Assembly: GCA_025330725.1 (NCBI GenBank)
Contig: JAIWND010000004.1
Location: forward strand, 1-64,000
Length of the DNA: 64,000 bases
Direction: 5' to 3'
DNA from: Chlamydoabsidia padenii
Lineage: Eukaryota > Mucoromycota > Mucoromycetes > Mucorales > Cunninghamellaceae
Position 1 is the stretch's first letter, and each line of letters begins with the position of its first letter. Shown here piece after piece: positions 1 to 10,848 of the stretch. The translations under genes and the position numbers were made by a program. A model generated the notes under the pieces. It was given only the letters and a program-made list of their open reading frames with translations. It did not search any database and was not told the origin of the DNA.

Positions 1-1784
1 GGCTTGTCCATCACCGGGGAGGCCAACAACGGAGCATTCACCAACTTGTCCTTTAACGCATCAAAAGCCTCTTGGCAGGTCTTGTCCCATTTGATCATCC
101 TCTTCTTTGGTCCAGTCCCTTGTGTCAAATCCGTCAGTGGTGAAGCCAGGTGCGCATAATCCTTGATGAATCGTCGATAATATGATGTTGTCCCCAAGAA
201 TTGTCGAACCTCTTGTACATTGGTTGGAATCGTCCACTTGGCCACCGCTTGAACCTTGCTTTTGTCAGGTAAGATCCCATCCTTAGTGATATGATAGCCC
301 ACGAAGATCAGTTGGTCCACACCAAACTCACACTTATCTCGGTTTAGGAATAGCTGATTCGCCCGTAACTTGTCCAACACCATCTTGACATGATTCGCGT
401 GCTCCGTTTGGTTCTTGCTGTAGATCAGGATATCGTCCAAATAGACCATCACAAACTTGTCCAAGAATTCACCCAAGATCTTGTTCATCATTGCTTGAAA
501 CGTAGGCGGCGCATTGGTAAGTCCAAAAGGCAAGACCTTAAATTGATACTGACCATATCTTGAATTGAATGCAGTCTTAGGCTTGTCCTCATCCCGTAGT
601 CGAACTTGATGGTATCCACTCTTTAGGTCCAACGATGTAAACACCTTAGCACCAGCCAACCGTTCGAGACATTCATCAATTCTTGGCAATGGATATCGAT
701 TACGAACCGTTAATTTGTTTACAGCACGATAATCAATGCACATCCTCATGGAGCCATCCTTCTTGCGGACAAATAATACCGGTGCACCCCATGGCGAATT
801 ACTTGGTTCGATCAACTTCTTATCCAACAATGTCTTGATTTGTCGCGCCAACTCGTCCAACTCCTTCGGGCTCATCTTGAATGGATTTCGACTCACCGGC
901 TTAGCATCACCAGTTTCAATAACATGAACCACACCACGTTCAGGCGGCAACCCAGGCAGATCATCGGCAAACAAGTCTTCATATCCAGCAGTCCACCTAT
1001 TACAAGCCTTTGACACAACACCAAGATCCTTGACCAACAAGTATGCCACTTGATCCTTTTGCTTCAGCGACGTCACCACATGTCTTGCACCACACAAGAA
1101 ATTCAAAGCGTCTGTAGAATCTCGGTCTTCAGGGGTAATCACCATTGGGCCATTGTCTGTATCGAAGATCCACTGCTTGGTCTTCCAATCAACCTTGGGA
1201 TTCACCTGCTCCAGCCAGTCAAGTCCAAGAATCAGATCGAACTTGCTCGGAAACACCAACGCATCCACCAGAATCGCATCCTTACGATCTTCACCAAAAG
1301 AGATAGGCACCTGCACCAGCGTGTCCACCATAGTGGTCTTATTGGCTGCTGTCTGCACCTGCAGGGGCTGATCGAGTCGTCGTTGTGGTAACTTCCTGGC
1401 CAACCTCTTCGACACATAATTTGCCGTGGCGCCGCTGTCGATAATCACCATCATGGACTCATCACCAATGAAGCCCTTATACATCGGCAACCCCGTCTGT
1501 CCGTTGGCCATATTTAGCTCCTTCAAGTGGGTCTTCTCATCTTGCCAACGGTCGCCATCTTCAACGAATTTACTGTGCCAACCATGCCCACGCTTGAAGG
1601 GGGAAGAAGTCTTGTCCATGTCTTGCTGCGATCCACCCTGCTTCTTCCCGGTTTGGGATTCATCAATCACCAGAGGGGTAGTAGTATCGCGCACATCAGC
1701 CCCCCTTAGGCCGACGGCGCTTTGGCTTTTAAACCCTTGGCCATCTTCACCAGCGGACAATCCAATAAAAGGTGGCCTTCTTCT
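1..1784 (-). mobile_element. Ty3/Gypsy-type pol (protease and reverse transcriptase), cut by the window edge
   Basis: Minus-strand frame with no stop codon from about 1784 to base 1. I checked every triplet of this frame across the span. About 115 codons in is an aspartic protease active site, IDSGATANYV, with the Asp codon at 1437-1439. The reverse transcriptase catalytic motif VYLDDI lies at about 429-446. The last residues before the edge read LLASPVMDKP, which in this family sits between reverse transcriptase and RNase H, so RNase H, integrase and the second LTR lie to the left of the window. The frame is -1 relative to gag and overlaps its end by 79 bases, so pol is probably made as a Gag-Pol fusion. 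The order protease then reverse transcriptase fits both LTR superfamilies. The motif style fits Ty3/Gypsy; integrase after RNase H, which would confirm it, is not visible. No inactivating break is seen. Confidence 0.9.
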
Positions 1785-2527
1785 TCACACGCCCAGCACA
1801 ATCTTGGTCCCTTGCTTCGGTTTGTCTTCTTCTTGCCTCTAGACCGTCCGGAACCGCCATTTCCAGATTCCACCGCCGCCACATCCAACTCCATTGGTTT
1901 AGGACCTCGGTAAGTAGTTTGCTTCCAAACTTGCTTGGGTGTTTTAATGGAACTTCTTGCATCTTCATAGTTTAGGGCCAATTCCATAGCACGGGCCACA
2001 GTGTCAGGTCGATGGATGGCTACATGTTCTTGGATCTCCAGGTGTAGGCCGCGCTTGAAACGATCCTTGGCTTCTGCTTCGGATACATCACCACAGATCA
2101 TTCGTAACTCTTGGAATTCTTCGATATAAAGTTGCACCGACCGAGTCTGTCGAAGGTTCGCCAGTTTACCACGAGCAAGGTCATGCGCCCCAGCTGGAAT
2201 GAAATAGTCCTTGATTGCTTGCTTCAAGTCTTCCCATGTGCTTGGAGCATCCACAGAATAACGTCTCCACCAAACCTTAGCCTTGTCATCCAAAAGCAAC
2301 AGCGCAAAGCCCAAACGTTTTTCTTCAGGTAAGTTGGTGAATTCAAAGTACTGATCCACGTCTCCGATCCAATTTTCCACTACCGTAGGATCACGGACAC
2401 CAAGAAACTTGCCAGGCATTGGCGGCTTGATCTCGGCCACAGAACTCTTCTGTCTGTATTCCTTCTCCAGCAGGAATGTCATGATATCGGCCATCTTAGA
2501 TAGTTGTTCTTCGGGTGTCATCTTCAC
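1706..2527 (-). CDS. Gag protein of the Ty3/Gypsy retrotransposon
   Basis: Intact 273-residue frame beginning ten bases after the presumed primer-binding site. The middle (roughly residues 55-165) has the mixed helical, Trp-containing composition of retrotransposon Gag capsid domains, for example VVENWIGDVDQYFEF and KVWWRRY. It is followed by a basic Gly/Arg/Lys stretch and one CCHC zinc knuckle, CWACEEEGHLLLDC (C244, C247, H252, C257), the usual nucleic-acid-binding end of Gag. The product should form the cytoplasmic particle that packages element RNA. The 3' end overlaps pol and carries a slippery heptamer. The start was chosen because it is the first ATG after the LTR. The absence of stops suggests a recent, possibly active copy. 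Confidence 0.88.
   Translation of the reverse strand: MKMTPEEQLSKMADIMTFLLEKEYRQKSSVAEIKPPMPGKFLGVRDPTVVENWIGDVDQYFEFTNLPEEKRLGFALLLLDDKAKVWWRRYSVDAPSTWEDLKQAIKDYFIPAGAHDLARGKLANLRQTRSVQLYIEEFQELRMICGDVSEAEAKDRFKRGLHLEIQEHVAIHRPDTVARAMELALNYEDARSSIKTPKQVWKQTTYRGPKPMELDVAAVESGNGGSGRSRGKKKTNRSKGPRLCWACEEEGHLLLDCPLVKMAKGLKAKAPSA
1730..1736 (-). other. -1 ribosomal frameshift slippery heptamer at the gag-pol overlap
   Basis: On the minus strand the bases read G GGT TTA in the gag frame, a perfect X XXY YYZ heptamer. It lies inside the 79-base overlap between gag (stop at 1706) and the -1 pol frame (open from about 1784). Placement, phase and direction all agree with -1 frameshifting making Gag-Pol. 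A downstream pseudoknot was not modelled. Confidence 0.7.
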
Positions 2528-2529
2528 AA

Positions 2530-2536
2530 GCTACCA
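2530..2536 (-). other. Putative primer-binding site
   Basis: On the minus strand TGGTAGC follows the LTR end after two bases. TGG is the universal start of a tRNA-primed site (complement of CCA), and TGGTAGC matches the first seven bases of the initiator-Met tRNA site known from Ty1. The match stops there, so the primer tRNA is uncertain. Confidence 0.45.
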
Positions 2537-2538
2537 GT

Positions 2539-2878
2539 TGTCAGTTTGTATGTAAGTGAAAAATCAGACTTATCGGAATTTGAAATAACAATCACGTGAG
2601 TGCCTTACTTGGTTGTTATGTACTAGAATAGTTTAGTAGAATAGACGAAGTAGAATAGAATAGAGTATGTTAATGATTAATCTTTATTCGAAATAAAATA
2701 TACGACTATTTATACTATTGCTATTGTTATGAAGAATACTAAAATGGAATGACAATAACATATAAAAAGGGTTGTTGTTGGTAAACAGAGATACAAAAGA
2801 GGTTATTGTTGTCTTTGCCATTTAGGTACTTCATAAGATCTCCGCTTCTTGCGGCGCTTCGATCCTGCTGGTATAACA
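2539..2878 (-). repeat. 5' LTR of the retrotransposon
   Basis: Read on the minus strand the segment begins TGTTATACC and ends CTGACA, the TGT...ACA ends expected of an LTR. It abuts the putative primer-binding site and gag. It contains a TATA box (TATAAATAGT at about 2705-2714) suited to driving the element, and AT-rich repeats of the type TAGAATAGAATAG. The length of about 340 bases is normal for fungal Gypsy elements. The partner LTR is outside the window, so the outer boundary rests on the terminal TG/CA and not on an alignment. Confidence 0.6.
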
Positions 2879-3107
2879 TTTGGTACTCCGCGACTATCTA
2901 GGCTTAAAGTTGGTCTGACGCCGACATGAAATATTTTTTTAATGTGCTATATATTTCACCTTTTAATATTTACACTCCGACGCCCTCGGATTGGCGCGTG
3001 ATGTGAAATCCAAACTTAACTTGCTGAGGCCATTTAATTTAATGGGATTTGAAAAAAGCCACTTGCTTTCTCACCAGACCTGGTGGGATTTTTTTTTTTT
3101 CTCTTTG

Positions 3108-3148
<41 letters not shown>

Positions 3149-4310
3149 TTTAAATTTTACACCTATACAAAATGAACAACAACGACAACACCATCAACAA
3201 CATCATCATCAATACCGAAACCACCACCACCACCACCAGTGACAACAGTGACAACAACAACAGCAACAACAACAGCAACAACAACAACACTTATATTGAA
3301 TAGAATAGAATAGTATAGCATAAAATAGTGTCGTTATTGTTTTTTATTATCATTATCAATAAATATACTTGACTATTCTACTACTACATAAATATTCTAC
3401 TACTACTACTACTACTACTACTACCATTTTACGGTTTTGCTTGACAGGAGTTTCCGCTCGCCGTTATCTTGAGATTGTCACCGCAAGAGCCGTTACTTGT
3501 TGGTCCAAATCGTCGTCGAAAAATTCGTCATCGTCAGACAGGCGTACGAAGTCATTGTCATAAAAGACATCGTCATCGGACAGAGAGAGTTTGCGTTGTT
3601 GCAATTCGAAAAATAAAGCAAGATGTAAAAAAGGAAGACAGAAGAGAATTGGGAATTTGAAGTGAACCATTGTGTCTTATTTAAAATTGAAAACTTAGTT
3701 TAAAACCCGCTTACCCTCACCTTGAATCTTGGGAGTGCGCTACTGCCTTAATGGACAAGTGATGCTAATGACAAAAGTGACCATGAGCATTCCTTGGCCT
3801 ATTTCCAACAAAGTTTACATAATGGCCATTGTACCAAGTCCACTGTATGGAGTAGTATAGCCTCAAGATTGTTTTACCTTGACTTTGGCAAAAAATAAGT
3901 TGCAGAATGTATTTTCTCCCACTGATTTTTTAAAATGTAAGCGCCGACATGTCGAATCCCACCAAATTAAGTGGGAAATGCAAGTGGACCACTGTGGATG
4001 CCCTTTGGCCATTGGCGGGATGTGAAAACATAAATTTTGATTGACAAAAAAGTAAAGCGGCGTTTAAATATGCATAATCGTTCCAAGCATGGCCCATATC
4101 CCATACTACCACATTAAGAATGAGTAAAACAAGTTTATTTGATTTGTAACAATTTCTATTTTATAAACAAGACTATCTAAAGGACAAATCATCTAAAAAT
4201 AAAAAATTCTGGGGGAGGGGAAGGTGTACAAAGAAGAGTGAGAGTAAAAAAGTATATATAAATATCCACAAATATAAAAAATAAACCAGGCTTCAAGAGG
4301 AGTTTGTTGT
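2879..4310. other. Gene-poor spacer with homopolymers and a dispersed repeat
   Basis: No supportable gene. The spacer holds a long T tract (about 3109-3147), CAA/CAC-rich low-complexity sequence (3170-3295), a CTA/CTG-like triplet run (3395-3425), the LTR-resembling AT-rich block at 3295-3370 and one copy of a dispersed repeat (3701-3888). The 3' untranslated region of EF2 ends somewhere in 4120-4310. Confidence 0.6.
3701..3888 (+). repeat. Dispersed repeat, copy A
   Basis: About 190 bases that match, in reverse complement, the sequence at 46952-47142 with roughly 85-90% identity by eye. Long shared blocks include GCCTTAATGGACAAGTGATG and the phrase CCTATTTCCAACAAA. No coding potential, tRNA-like box or terminal inverted repeat was recognised, so the repeat class is unknown. 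Confidence 0.75.
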
Positions 4311-7300
4311 TTAGAGCTTGTCGTAGTATCTGTCGAGACCAGGGATATCTTCAACAAGACCCTTGCGCTTACGCACAGTACGGATGATGTCGTAGACCTT
4401 GTTACCGGCTTCCAAGGGGTTACCGGACATGGCTTGCCAGTGATCAAACACAGCTTGAGGGAAGGCTTGACCAGAAGTGGCGGCACGGAGATCAGAGTTG
4501 AAACCGAAGGATTCGTTGACGGGCAAGTAGGCCTTGATGTTCATCATGGGGGTACCAGGACGTTGTTCTTCAGAGAAAACAATACCACGACGTCTGTTAA
4601 GCACAGAGTAGATACCACCGATAGCAGATTCAGGACATTGGACTTCAACGAGGTACATGGGTTCTTGGATACCAGGAGTAGCAGTCAAAACGGAAGCATA
4701 GACCACACGACGACAGGTAGGGATGATTTGACCACCACCTCTGTGAATAGCATCAGCATGGAGAGTGACATCCAAAATGTTGAATCGACAACCACGCAAG
4801 TTTTCTTCGGCAAGAGGACCTTCCTTGGTAGCCCATTGGAAAGCAGCAACACAAGAATCCTTGATTTCGTTAAGGTATTGGACAGCCTTGGTGACATCAA
4901 CCATCTATAATAATAATAATAATAAAAAAGCGTACACATTTAGTAACCAGTTTCCTTCCCCCCCTTTTTTTTTTCTTTTCTTCCCCCAACTTACCAAGTT
5001 AGGACCAGTGGCATCAGGACCGAAACACCAAATCTTACGAGCTTCAGTGACATCCCAGTTGAATTGATCGGCAAGGATACGAGCACGGGCCTTGAAATCA
5101 TCCTTGGGACCAACCTTACCAGCTTCAATGGCGTTAGAGAGTTCATCATCCAAAGGAAGAGCGCGCATGTAGATACGGTTGTGCTTGTTAGGAGACTTGG
5201 ACAAACAGTCAATGGAAGATTCGGCAGTGACGGTTTCACGGTATTGGACAACGGGGTCACCAGTCTTCAAAGGCACTTGAGCGTGGTCTTCTTCAAGATC
5301 CTTCAAACAGATTTCCAAATGGAGTTCACCAGCACCAGCAACAATGTGTTCACCAGATTCGGAAGTGTAGGTCAAGACACAAGGATCGGACTTGGAGAGA
5401 CGCTTGAGACCTTCGACGAGCTTGGGCAAATCGTTGGCGTTCTTGACTTCGACAGCAACCTGCACGACAGGAGAGACAGAGAATTTCATGACCTTCATGT
5501 TGTGAGCAACTTCGGAGGTGGTGATGGTACCAGACTTGACCAAGAATTGATCGACACCAACGAGACCAATAATGTTACCAGCGGGACAGTCATCAATAGC
5601 TTCAACACCACGACCCATCATGAGGACAGTACGTTGGACAGACTTGACGTGGAGATCGGTCTTGGTGCCAGGGATGTAGTTAGGACCTTGAATACGGACC
5701 TTCATACCAGCACGGACAGTACCAGAGAAGACACGACCAAAGGCGTAGAAACGACCCTTATCAGAGGTGGGCACCATCTTGGAGATATACAACATAAGAG
5801 GAGCCTTGGGGTCACAATCACGGATACCGATAGCACATTCATCATCAGCAGGACCTTCGTACAAGTTGGGCACACGGTAACGTTGAGAGGTGATAGGAGA
5901 AGGCAAGTGGATACAGATCATTTCCAAAAGAGCATCACCACAAGGCAAGAACTTGCGCATAACCACCTTGAGCAAAGCCTTTCCTTCCAAATCGCGTTCG
6001 TCGGCCTTGAGTTGAATTTCCAACTTTTCCAAGAGAGTGTTGACTTGATCCTTCTTGAAGTTCATAACAGAGTCGAAGATCTTGTAGATAGGATCCAAGA
6101 TAAACATGTTGAAGGCACGTTCCAAAGGTTTACCAGCAGCATCTTGACCCTTGGTAGACCACTTCTTGGTCTTGGGGTTGAAGTAGTTTTCACCCCACAA
6201 CTTGACCATCATCTTTTCCTTGTCGACACCGAATTTCTTGGAGTAACGTTGAGCAAATTGACGAAGAGTGAAACCCCAACCGTGAAGAGCAGAGGCAAAG
6301 GCAACAGTACCCTTTTCGGGGTGGACTTGGACATCACCGAGTTCTTCATCGAGATAAGTAGCAATGATCACGTTGACGGATTCAATGGTACGAGCAAAGG
6401 CCTAAACATAGTAAAAAGTTATGTACGTAATCATGCCTCCTCCGATTCCCTAATTTAATGATCAACTTACGTTGTACAATTCTTCCTTGCCCAATTGCAA
6501 TTCGAGAAGAGCACGATCGACCTTGTTGATAACGACGATAGGCTTGATACGTTCACCAAGAGCTTGACGCAAGACAGTTTCGGTTTGGACACAGACACCA
6601 TCGATACAGTCAACAACAACAAGAGCACCATCAGTGACACGGAGAGCAGCAGTGACTTCAGAAGAGAAATCGACGTGCCCGGGAGAATCGATCATGTTGA
6701 TCAAGAAATCAGAGCCTACAATAACAAAAGTAATGTTAGTTAATATATGAATAACATGTTGACATGACCTATTTTCATTTTCAATCTACTTTACCATCAG
6801 TGACTTGACCCTTGATTTCCTTGATATCTTCAGGATCAGGAAGTTGGAAATAAAGAGAGATAGCAGTAGACTTGATAGTAATACCACGATCTTGTTCATC
6901 TTGACGAGTATCCATGAATCGAGTTTCACCAGCACGACCAGCAGAGATAATACCAGCCTTGGACACCAAAGAATCAGACAAAGTAGACTTGCCGTGATCG
7001 ACGTGAGCAATAACGGACATGTTACGGACGTTGGTAACCTTGTCCATCAAACCACGGATTTCTTCAACAGTGAAATTCTACAAAAGCAAAAAAAAAAAAA
7101 AAAAGTATAAAGTGTGAGTGAGTATACTTGTATTTGTGTTTTTTTTTTCACTCGTATGTGATTGTTCTGGATATACTGTACTTACAACTATAGAGATTTA
7201 TCATTCCAAGTAGACAAATTAAATTGTAATTGAGATCATAGTTTAAAAGAAAAAAAAAAAAGGTTAGCAGGTTTTATTCATCCATCCATCCATCCATCCA

Positions 7301-7370
7301 TCTTTGTATACATTCAACGCTTTTTTATACGTCTTTATAAGTTTTGTCAGCCATTCATCAACTTACCCAT
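4311..7370 (-). CDS. EF2: Translation elongation factor 2 (eEF2)
   Basis: GTPase that moves tRNAs and mRNA through the ribosome after peptide bond formation. Six coding exons: 7367-7370 (ATGG), 7186-7187 (TT), 6795-7077, 6471-6715, 4995-6401 and 4311-4904. They total 2535 bases, 844 residues, against about 842 in yeast. The joined N-terminus reads [15 protein letters not shown], the family sequence. Visible motifs are the P-loop AHVDHGKST, the G3 motif DSPGHVDF, the G4 motif NKVD, the WGENYF region and, near the C-terminus, [13 protein letters not shown], which carries the histidine modified to diphthamide. All introns are GT-AG. Intron 1 contains a TCCA microsatellite (about 7281-7302). Codon choice is strongly biased, as expected for a highly expressed gene. 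A CGGGATTTGAAA element lies about 95 bases upstream of the start. The two-base second exon is the odd point; without it a stop follows five codons. Confidence 0.96.
7186..7187 (-). other. EF2: Two-nucleotide coding microexon of EF2
   Basis: On the minus strand the sequence reads ..CTATAG|TT|GTAAGTACAG.. in the middle of the first intron region. Exon 1 ends ATGG before GTAAGT, and exon 3 starts AATTTCACTG after TTGTAG. Direct joining gives ATG GAA TTT CAC TGT TGA, a stop. Inserting TT gives ATG GTT AAT TTC ACT, the universal eEF2 start MVNFT. It also makes the whole coding length divisible by three. Confidence 0.75.
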
Positions 7371-7463
7371 TTTTGAGTCTTGACTACACTAAAAAGGTGG
7401 ATGGGGAAGAAGAAGAGAGAAATGGGTCAAATCATTTTTCATCCTTTTGACCACCAATGCGAG

Positions 7464-7475
7464 CGGGATTTGAAA
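7464..7475 (+). promoter_or_regulatory. CGGGATTTGAAA element upstream of EF2
   Basis: Exact copy of the recurrent element, about 95 bases upstream of the EF2 start and in the opposite orientation to the gene. The extended match is GCGGGATTTGAAAAG. Function inferred from position only. Confidence 0.55.
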
Positions 7476-7713
7476 AGACGAAAAAATTTACTCCCTCTTT
7501 GGGGGTTTGATGCGTATGATTGTGTCGATGTGGTAAAGCATTATGGAAGCACCTGCCAAATTAAACTAGGTCAAATGACGATAATCTATTAGTCATCCTT
7601 CCAATAATATATCATTATTGTTTAGTATAAAAGACCATTTTGCATAAACATTAAAAAAGATGACAATCGTTTTATTACAAGTATTGTGTGTGTGTATGCG
7701 GGGATAGTTCTTT

Positions 7714-8916
7714 CTAATCTGGTTTAAAAGGAATGGGGGTAGGACGACTATATAAATAAGTAGATAGTAATACAATAAAAGTACCAAAAATAAAAAAGAA
7801 GGAAGGATTAAATTCAAATAGATATACACTAATGATACTAGAGAAGATGATAGATAAAGAAGTAGCAAATGCTTTGAGGATGTTGTCCGCGTATTTCATC
7901 ACCATTGAAACAACCAATCCACCAAGAGCTTGATTCATAATCACCCACAGAGTCATCCCATCATACCCTTGGAATAATCCATTATCCATTATTCTTTGTC
8001 TATCATACAACACCATACCAATAAAAGAGAAGAATGTACCAGATATACCCAAATGTATATTACGAACCCATATTGATAATGATGGACCCGATGATCGTGA
8101 TTTCAAGATCCGTTCAAAGTAACAGCCAGCAAACCCAGAGGATATACAACTTGCCAATACCGCCATCAAGCCAATCCACGTGGTACTTAATGAATCGTTT
8201 ACTGTTGTTGCTGTTGTTGTAACTGTTGATAATTGTACCATGGTCACACCAGCCATTAGTAAAACCAAAGCAGCCCATTGTTGTCGAGTCAGTCGTCGGT
8301 TCATCAAGATCATCGAGAATATAGCAGTGGACAGAATCTTGAGTTGATAAGTCACTTGAAAGGTGGCAGCTTCAAGGTGACTAAGGGCCACATACAGGAG
8401 ATTGTTTTGGAGCGCATAAAGACCACTAGGAATAATCATCAAGAGAATACCATGTCCATTCATCACTTGATCGTATAATCCATGTTTAAGAAAGGATGTT
8501 AGTGTTGCCAGTGATAGAGGGTTCCCCGTCGTTGTCATTGTTGTCCAGTATAGCATTCCCGTACAACATACTAGTTTTATCACCTCCGACATAAAAACCG
8601 CTGTTGATGCCAGATACATGATCTCTGCTGAAGGCGCTATTCCATCATCTTGATCATCCATTAAAGTAGGTCGTCGAGACTGTCGCATAACTAGAACAAG
8701 AATGCTGTTTTGGATTACAAGAATAACCAGCGAAAGTTGTTGCATCGTTAGTCCAAGGGTTTTTTTCTGTCTGTTGCTGTTTGTCGTTTCCAAATGAAAT
8801 CGGTCATGTCGTATTGGTGTAGTCATAGTTGTTTTTTTTGTATGACGTGTATTGAATGGTAGAACATGGGAAGCATTCGTTGATGAGAATGTTCTCCTGG
8901 ATTCGTATAGAGACAT
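7714..8916 (-). CDS. Golgi/ER nucleotide-sugar transporter (SLC35A-type)
   Basis: Single-exon 400-residue membrane protein; about 370 residues if translation begins at the second methionine (M31, near 8826), a more usual length. About ten hydrophobic segments follow a polar N-terminus. Hallmarks of the UDP-galactose/UDP-GlcNAc/CMP-sialic acid transporter family are visible: VPAGLYxxQNNL-like text (IIPSGLYALQNNLLYVALSHLEA split over the second hydrophobic block), TYQLKILSTAIFS, a GFAGCYFERILK motif and SLSIWVRNIHLG, then MKYADNILKAFATS near the end. The family exchanges cytosolic nucleotide-sugars for lumenal nucleoside monophosphates to feed glycan and cell-wall polymer synthesis. Substrate cannot be read from sequence. 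A CGGGATTTGAAA element lies about 117 bases upstream of the first ATG. Confidence 0.88.
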   Translation of the reverse strand: MSLYESRRTFSSTNASHVLPFNTRHTKKTTMTTPIRHDRFHLETTNSNRQKKTLGLTMQQLSLVILVIQNSILVLVMRQSRRPTLMDDQDDGIAPSAEIMYLASTAVFMSEVIKLVCCTGMLYWTTMTTTGNPLSLATLTSFLKHGLYDQVMNGHGILLMIIPSGLYALQNNLLYVALSHLEAATFQVTYQLKILSTAIFSMILMNRRLTRQQWAALVLLMAGVTMVQLSTVTTTATTVNDSLSTTWIGLMAVLASCISSGFAGCYFERILKSRSSGPSLSIWVRNIHLGISGTFFSFIGMVLYDRQRIMDNGLFQGYDGMTLWVIMNQALGGLVVSMVMKYADNILKAFATSLSIIFSSIISVYLFEFNPSFFFIFGTFIVLLSTYLYSRPTPIPFKPD

Positions 8917-9032
8917 GGCCGTGAGATCTCATATAGATCATATAAATCCTATTTAAAAAAAAAAAAAGAAGAAGACGAGAAAAAAAAAAAAAAGTTCGAC
9001 GGAGAACAGATTTTACTTTTTCCGTGGACAAT

Positions 9033-9044
9033 CGGGATTTGAAA
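9033..9044 (+). promoter_or_regulatory. CGGGATTTGAAA element upstream of the nucleotide-sugar transporter
   Basis: Exact copy, extended to ATCGGGATTTGAAAATAG, about 117 bases before the transporter start. It is opposite in orientation to the gene, as at EF2. Confidence 0.55.
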
Positions 9045-9156
9045 ATAGAGACATCAAAAAGAAGACATGAGTTTATTTATTGTGATAAAAAGTGATTTGA
9101 TACAACAAATGATTAAGGGGGAAGGTAAAACTATACTACCAAATGATCAATAAGAA

Positions 9157-10804
9157 TCAATTGTCATCACCATCACTCTTCTTCAGCATATCCGCATAGC
9201 TGAAACTGGATGATGATGCAGGAGATTCTTGGATAGGACAAAGTAGAGGGAAGAGTTCTTCTTTTTGAGATGTTATTGTCTTTGTTTGGACAGGCTTCTT
9301 TGCTGACTGATTATATTGTGGTAAAGTCGTTTTCAATGACTTCTTTTGATGAATGGTGGCAGTGGTATTCGACTTTGTATTTGTGGTGCCGGATAGATGA
9401 TCACCATTAGGAAGAGGTCGTGGTGATTGTGTCCTTGTCGATTCATATCCCCTTTTTACAATATCTGCTATCGATAGTCGTTTTTCCAGTAGCACTGATT
9501 TCTCCATTTTTGATGCTTCTTTTTCGGCTGTTGAGGAGATGTCGAGAGATGATGGTGTCGTATCTGGGTCAATGTCATCCACATGGTTCCTAGTTCCTGG
9601 CAATGGTGGGAAGAATGTTCCTGAATTAAGATCAGGTTGTTCTATTATATAAAATTCAACCCGTTTAATACCAATTGATGTCTCGTTCCAACCCCACTCC
9701 ATGATACATACCTTGACGTTTGTGTTCTTTCGCCAAAGAGTTTCTATTCTTCTTTTTCTTGTCCCATTTCGATTTCCGGTTTCTAGTTGTTTCCTTCTGG
9801 TATTCGTTGTTTGATTGTTCTTTTCCCGATTGATATGTTGTCATTGTAGATGATGCTGATGCTGATGGTGTAGATGTGATGGTTATTGTCGCTATATGTC
9901 CAGTGATTGGTGATGCAGTCTCCGATCCTGAATGTTTGTCGATGCCTACAGAGTTACTAGGGATTGGTGTTTGGTATTTGTTATCCAAAGAGGGTGCTGG
10001 TGAAGGTGATGCTGATAATAAAGTTGTAGAGTTGTATTTCGTAATTGATGACACCCCATTATGCTGAGTGGAGTAAGTCGATTCGATTGATCCCAAATGT
10101 GGTTGATGTCGAGTCGAATAGTTTTTATGTTGTTCTTGTTGCTGCCACTGGGTTGTTGATTGAGATGATCTACCATTTCTATGACCACGATGATGATTAA
10201 AAGGCCGATTGTAATGATTTTGGCGATGGGTGTTTGAGGGTTGGATATCATTGGTAGATGCATGAGAGACACTGTTAGACTGTTCATTTATTCTTGTATG
10301 TCGGAATTGTTGAGATTGTTGGATTTTTGATGATGTTGTATAAGCTTGAGGATCCGACGAAGAAGACTGTCGACCGGTATACCTCATTTGAGTCGTGTTA
10401 TTTCCACCCGCACCACTGTAGTTGTTAACATTGTTGTTTTTGTACCATCCTCTTGCTCCGTTAGTGGATCGTCGGTTGTTGTTGTTGTTGCTGTTGGATT
10501 GATTGTTCATATACCTTCCATTCCTATGTGTACCACTAGGAATATTGTGAGAATAAGTGCTGTCAGGATGTCGTAAAGAATTCGCAGTCGCATAAGATGT
10601 CTGAGCGTTGTGAGGGTAGTAGTGGCCATTATAAATGTAAGTCTTCATGTTCATGTTGCTGTGATGGTTGTAAGTGTGTTGCCCATAATTAAAGTGAGTT
10701 TGACCTTGAGATGAAGAGGATCCTGCCTGTAGAGCCGATTTTCGTGCTTGGCTAATACAAAAATAAGATTAAGTATCCATTATTTAATATCTCCTACTTC
10801 CCCT

Positions 10805-10848
<44 letters not shown>

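Noticed and set aside
3295..3370. AT-rich block resembling the LTR interior (GAATAGAATAG..., TAATG...)
   Set aside because: The likeness is limited to simple TAGAA-type repeats, and the TGT/ACA ends are absent, so it cannot be called a solo LTR.
5064..6458. 464-codon plus-strand open frame opposite EF2
   Set aside because: It is the antisense shadow of the codon-biased EF2 exon. It has no domain and uses unusual codons. Similar antisense frames opposite eEF3 (29699-30388, 30797-31594) and the RRM gene (57534-58238, minus) were left out for the same reason.
7340..7366. Possible C/D snoRNA in EF2 intron 1 (TGATGA followed by CTGA)
   Set aside because: The two boxes are only four bases apart and no terminal stem is seen. 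This is not a snoRNA layout.
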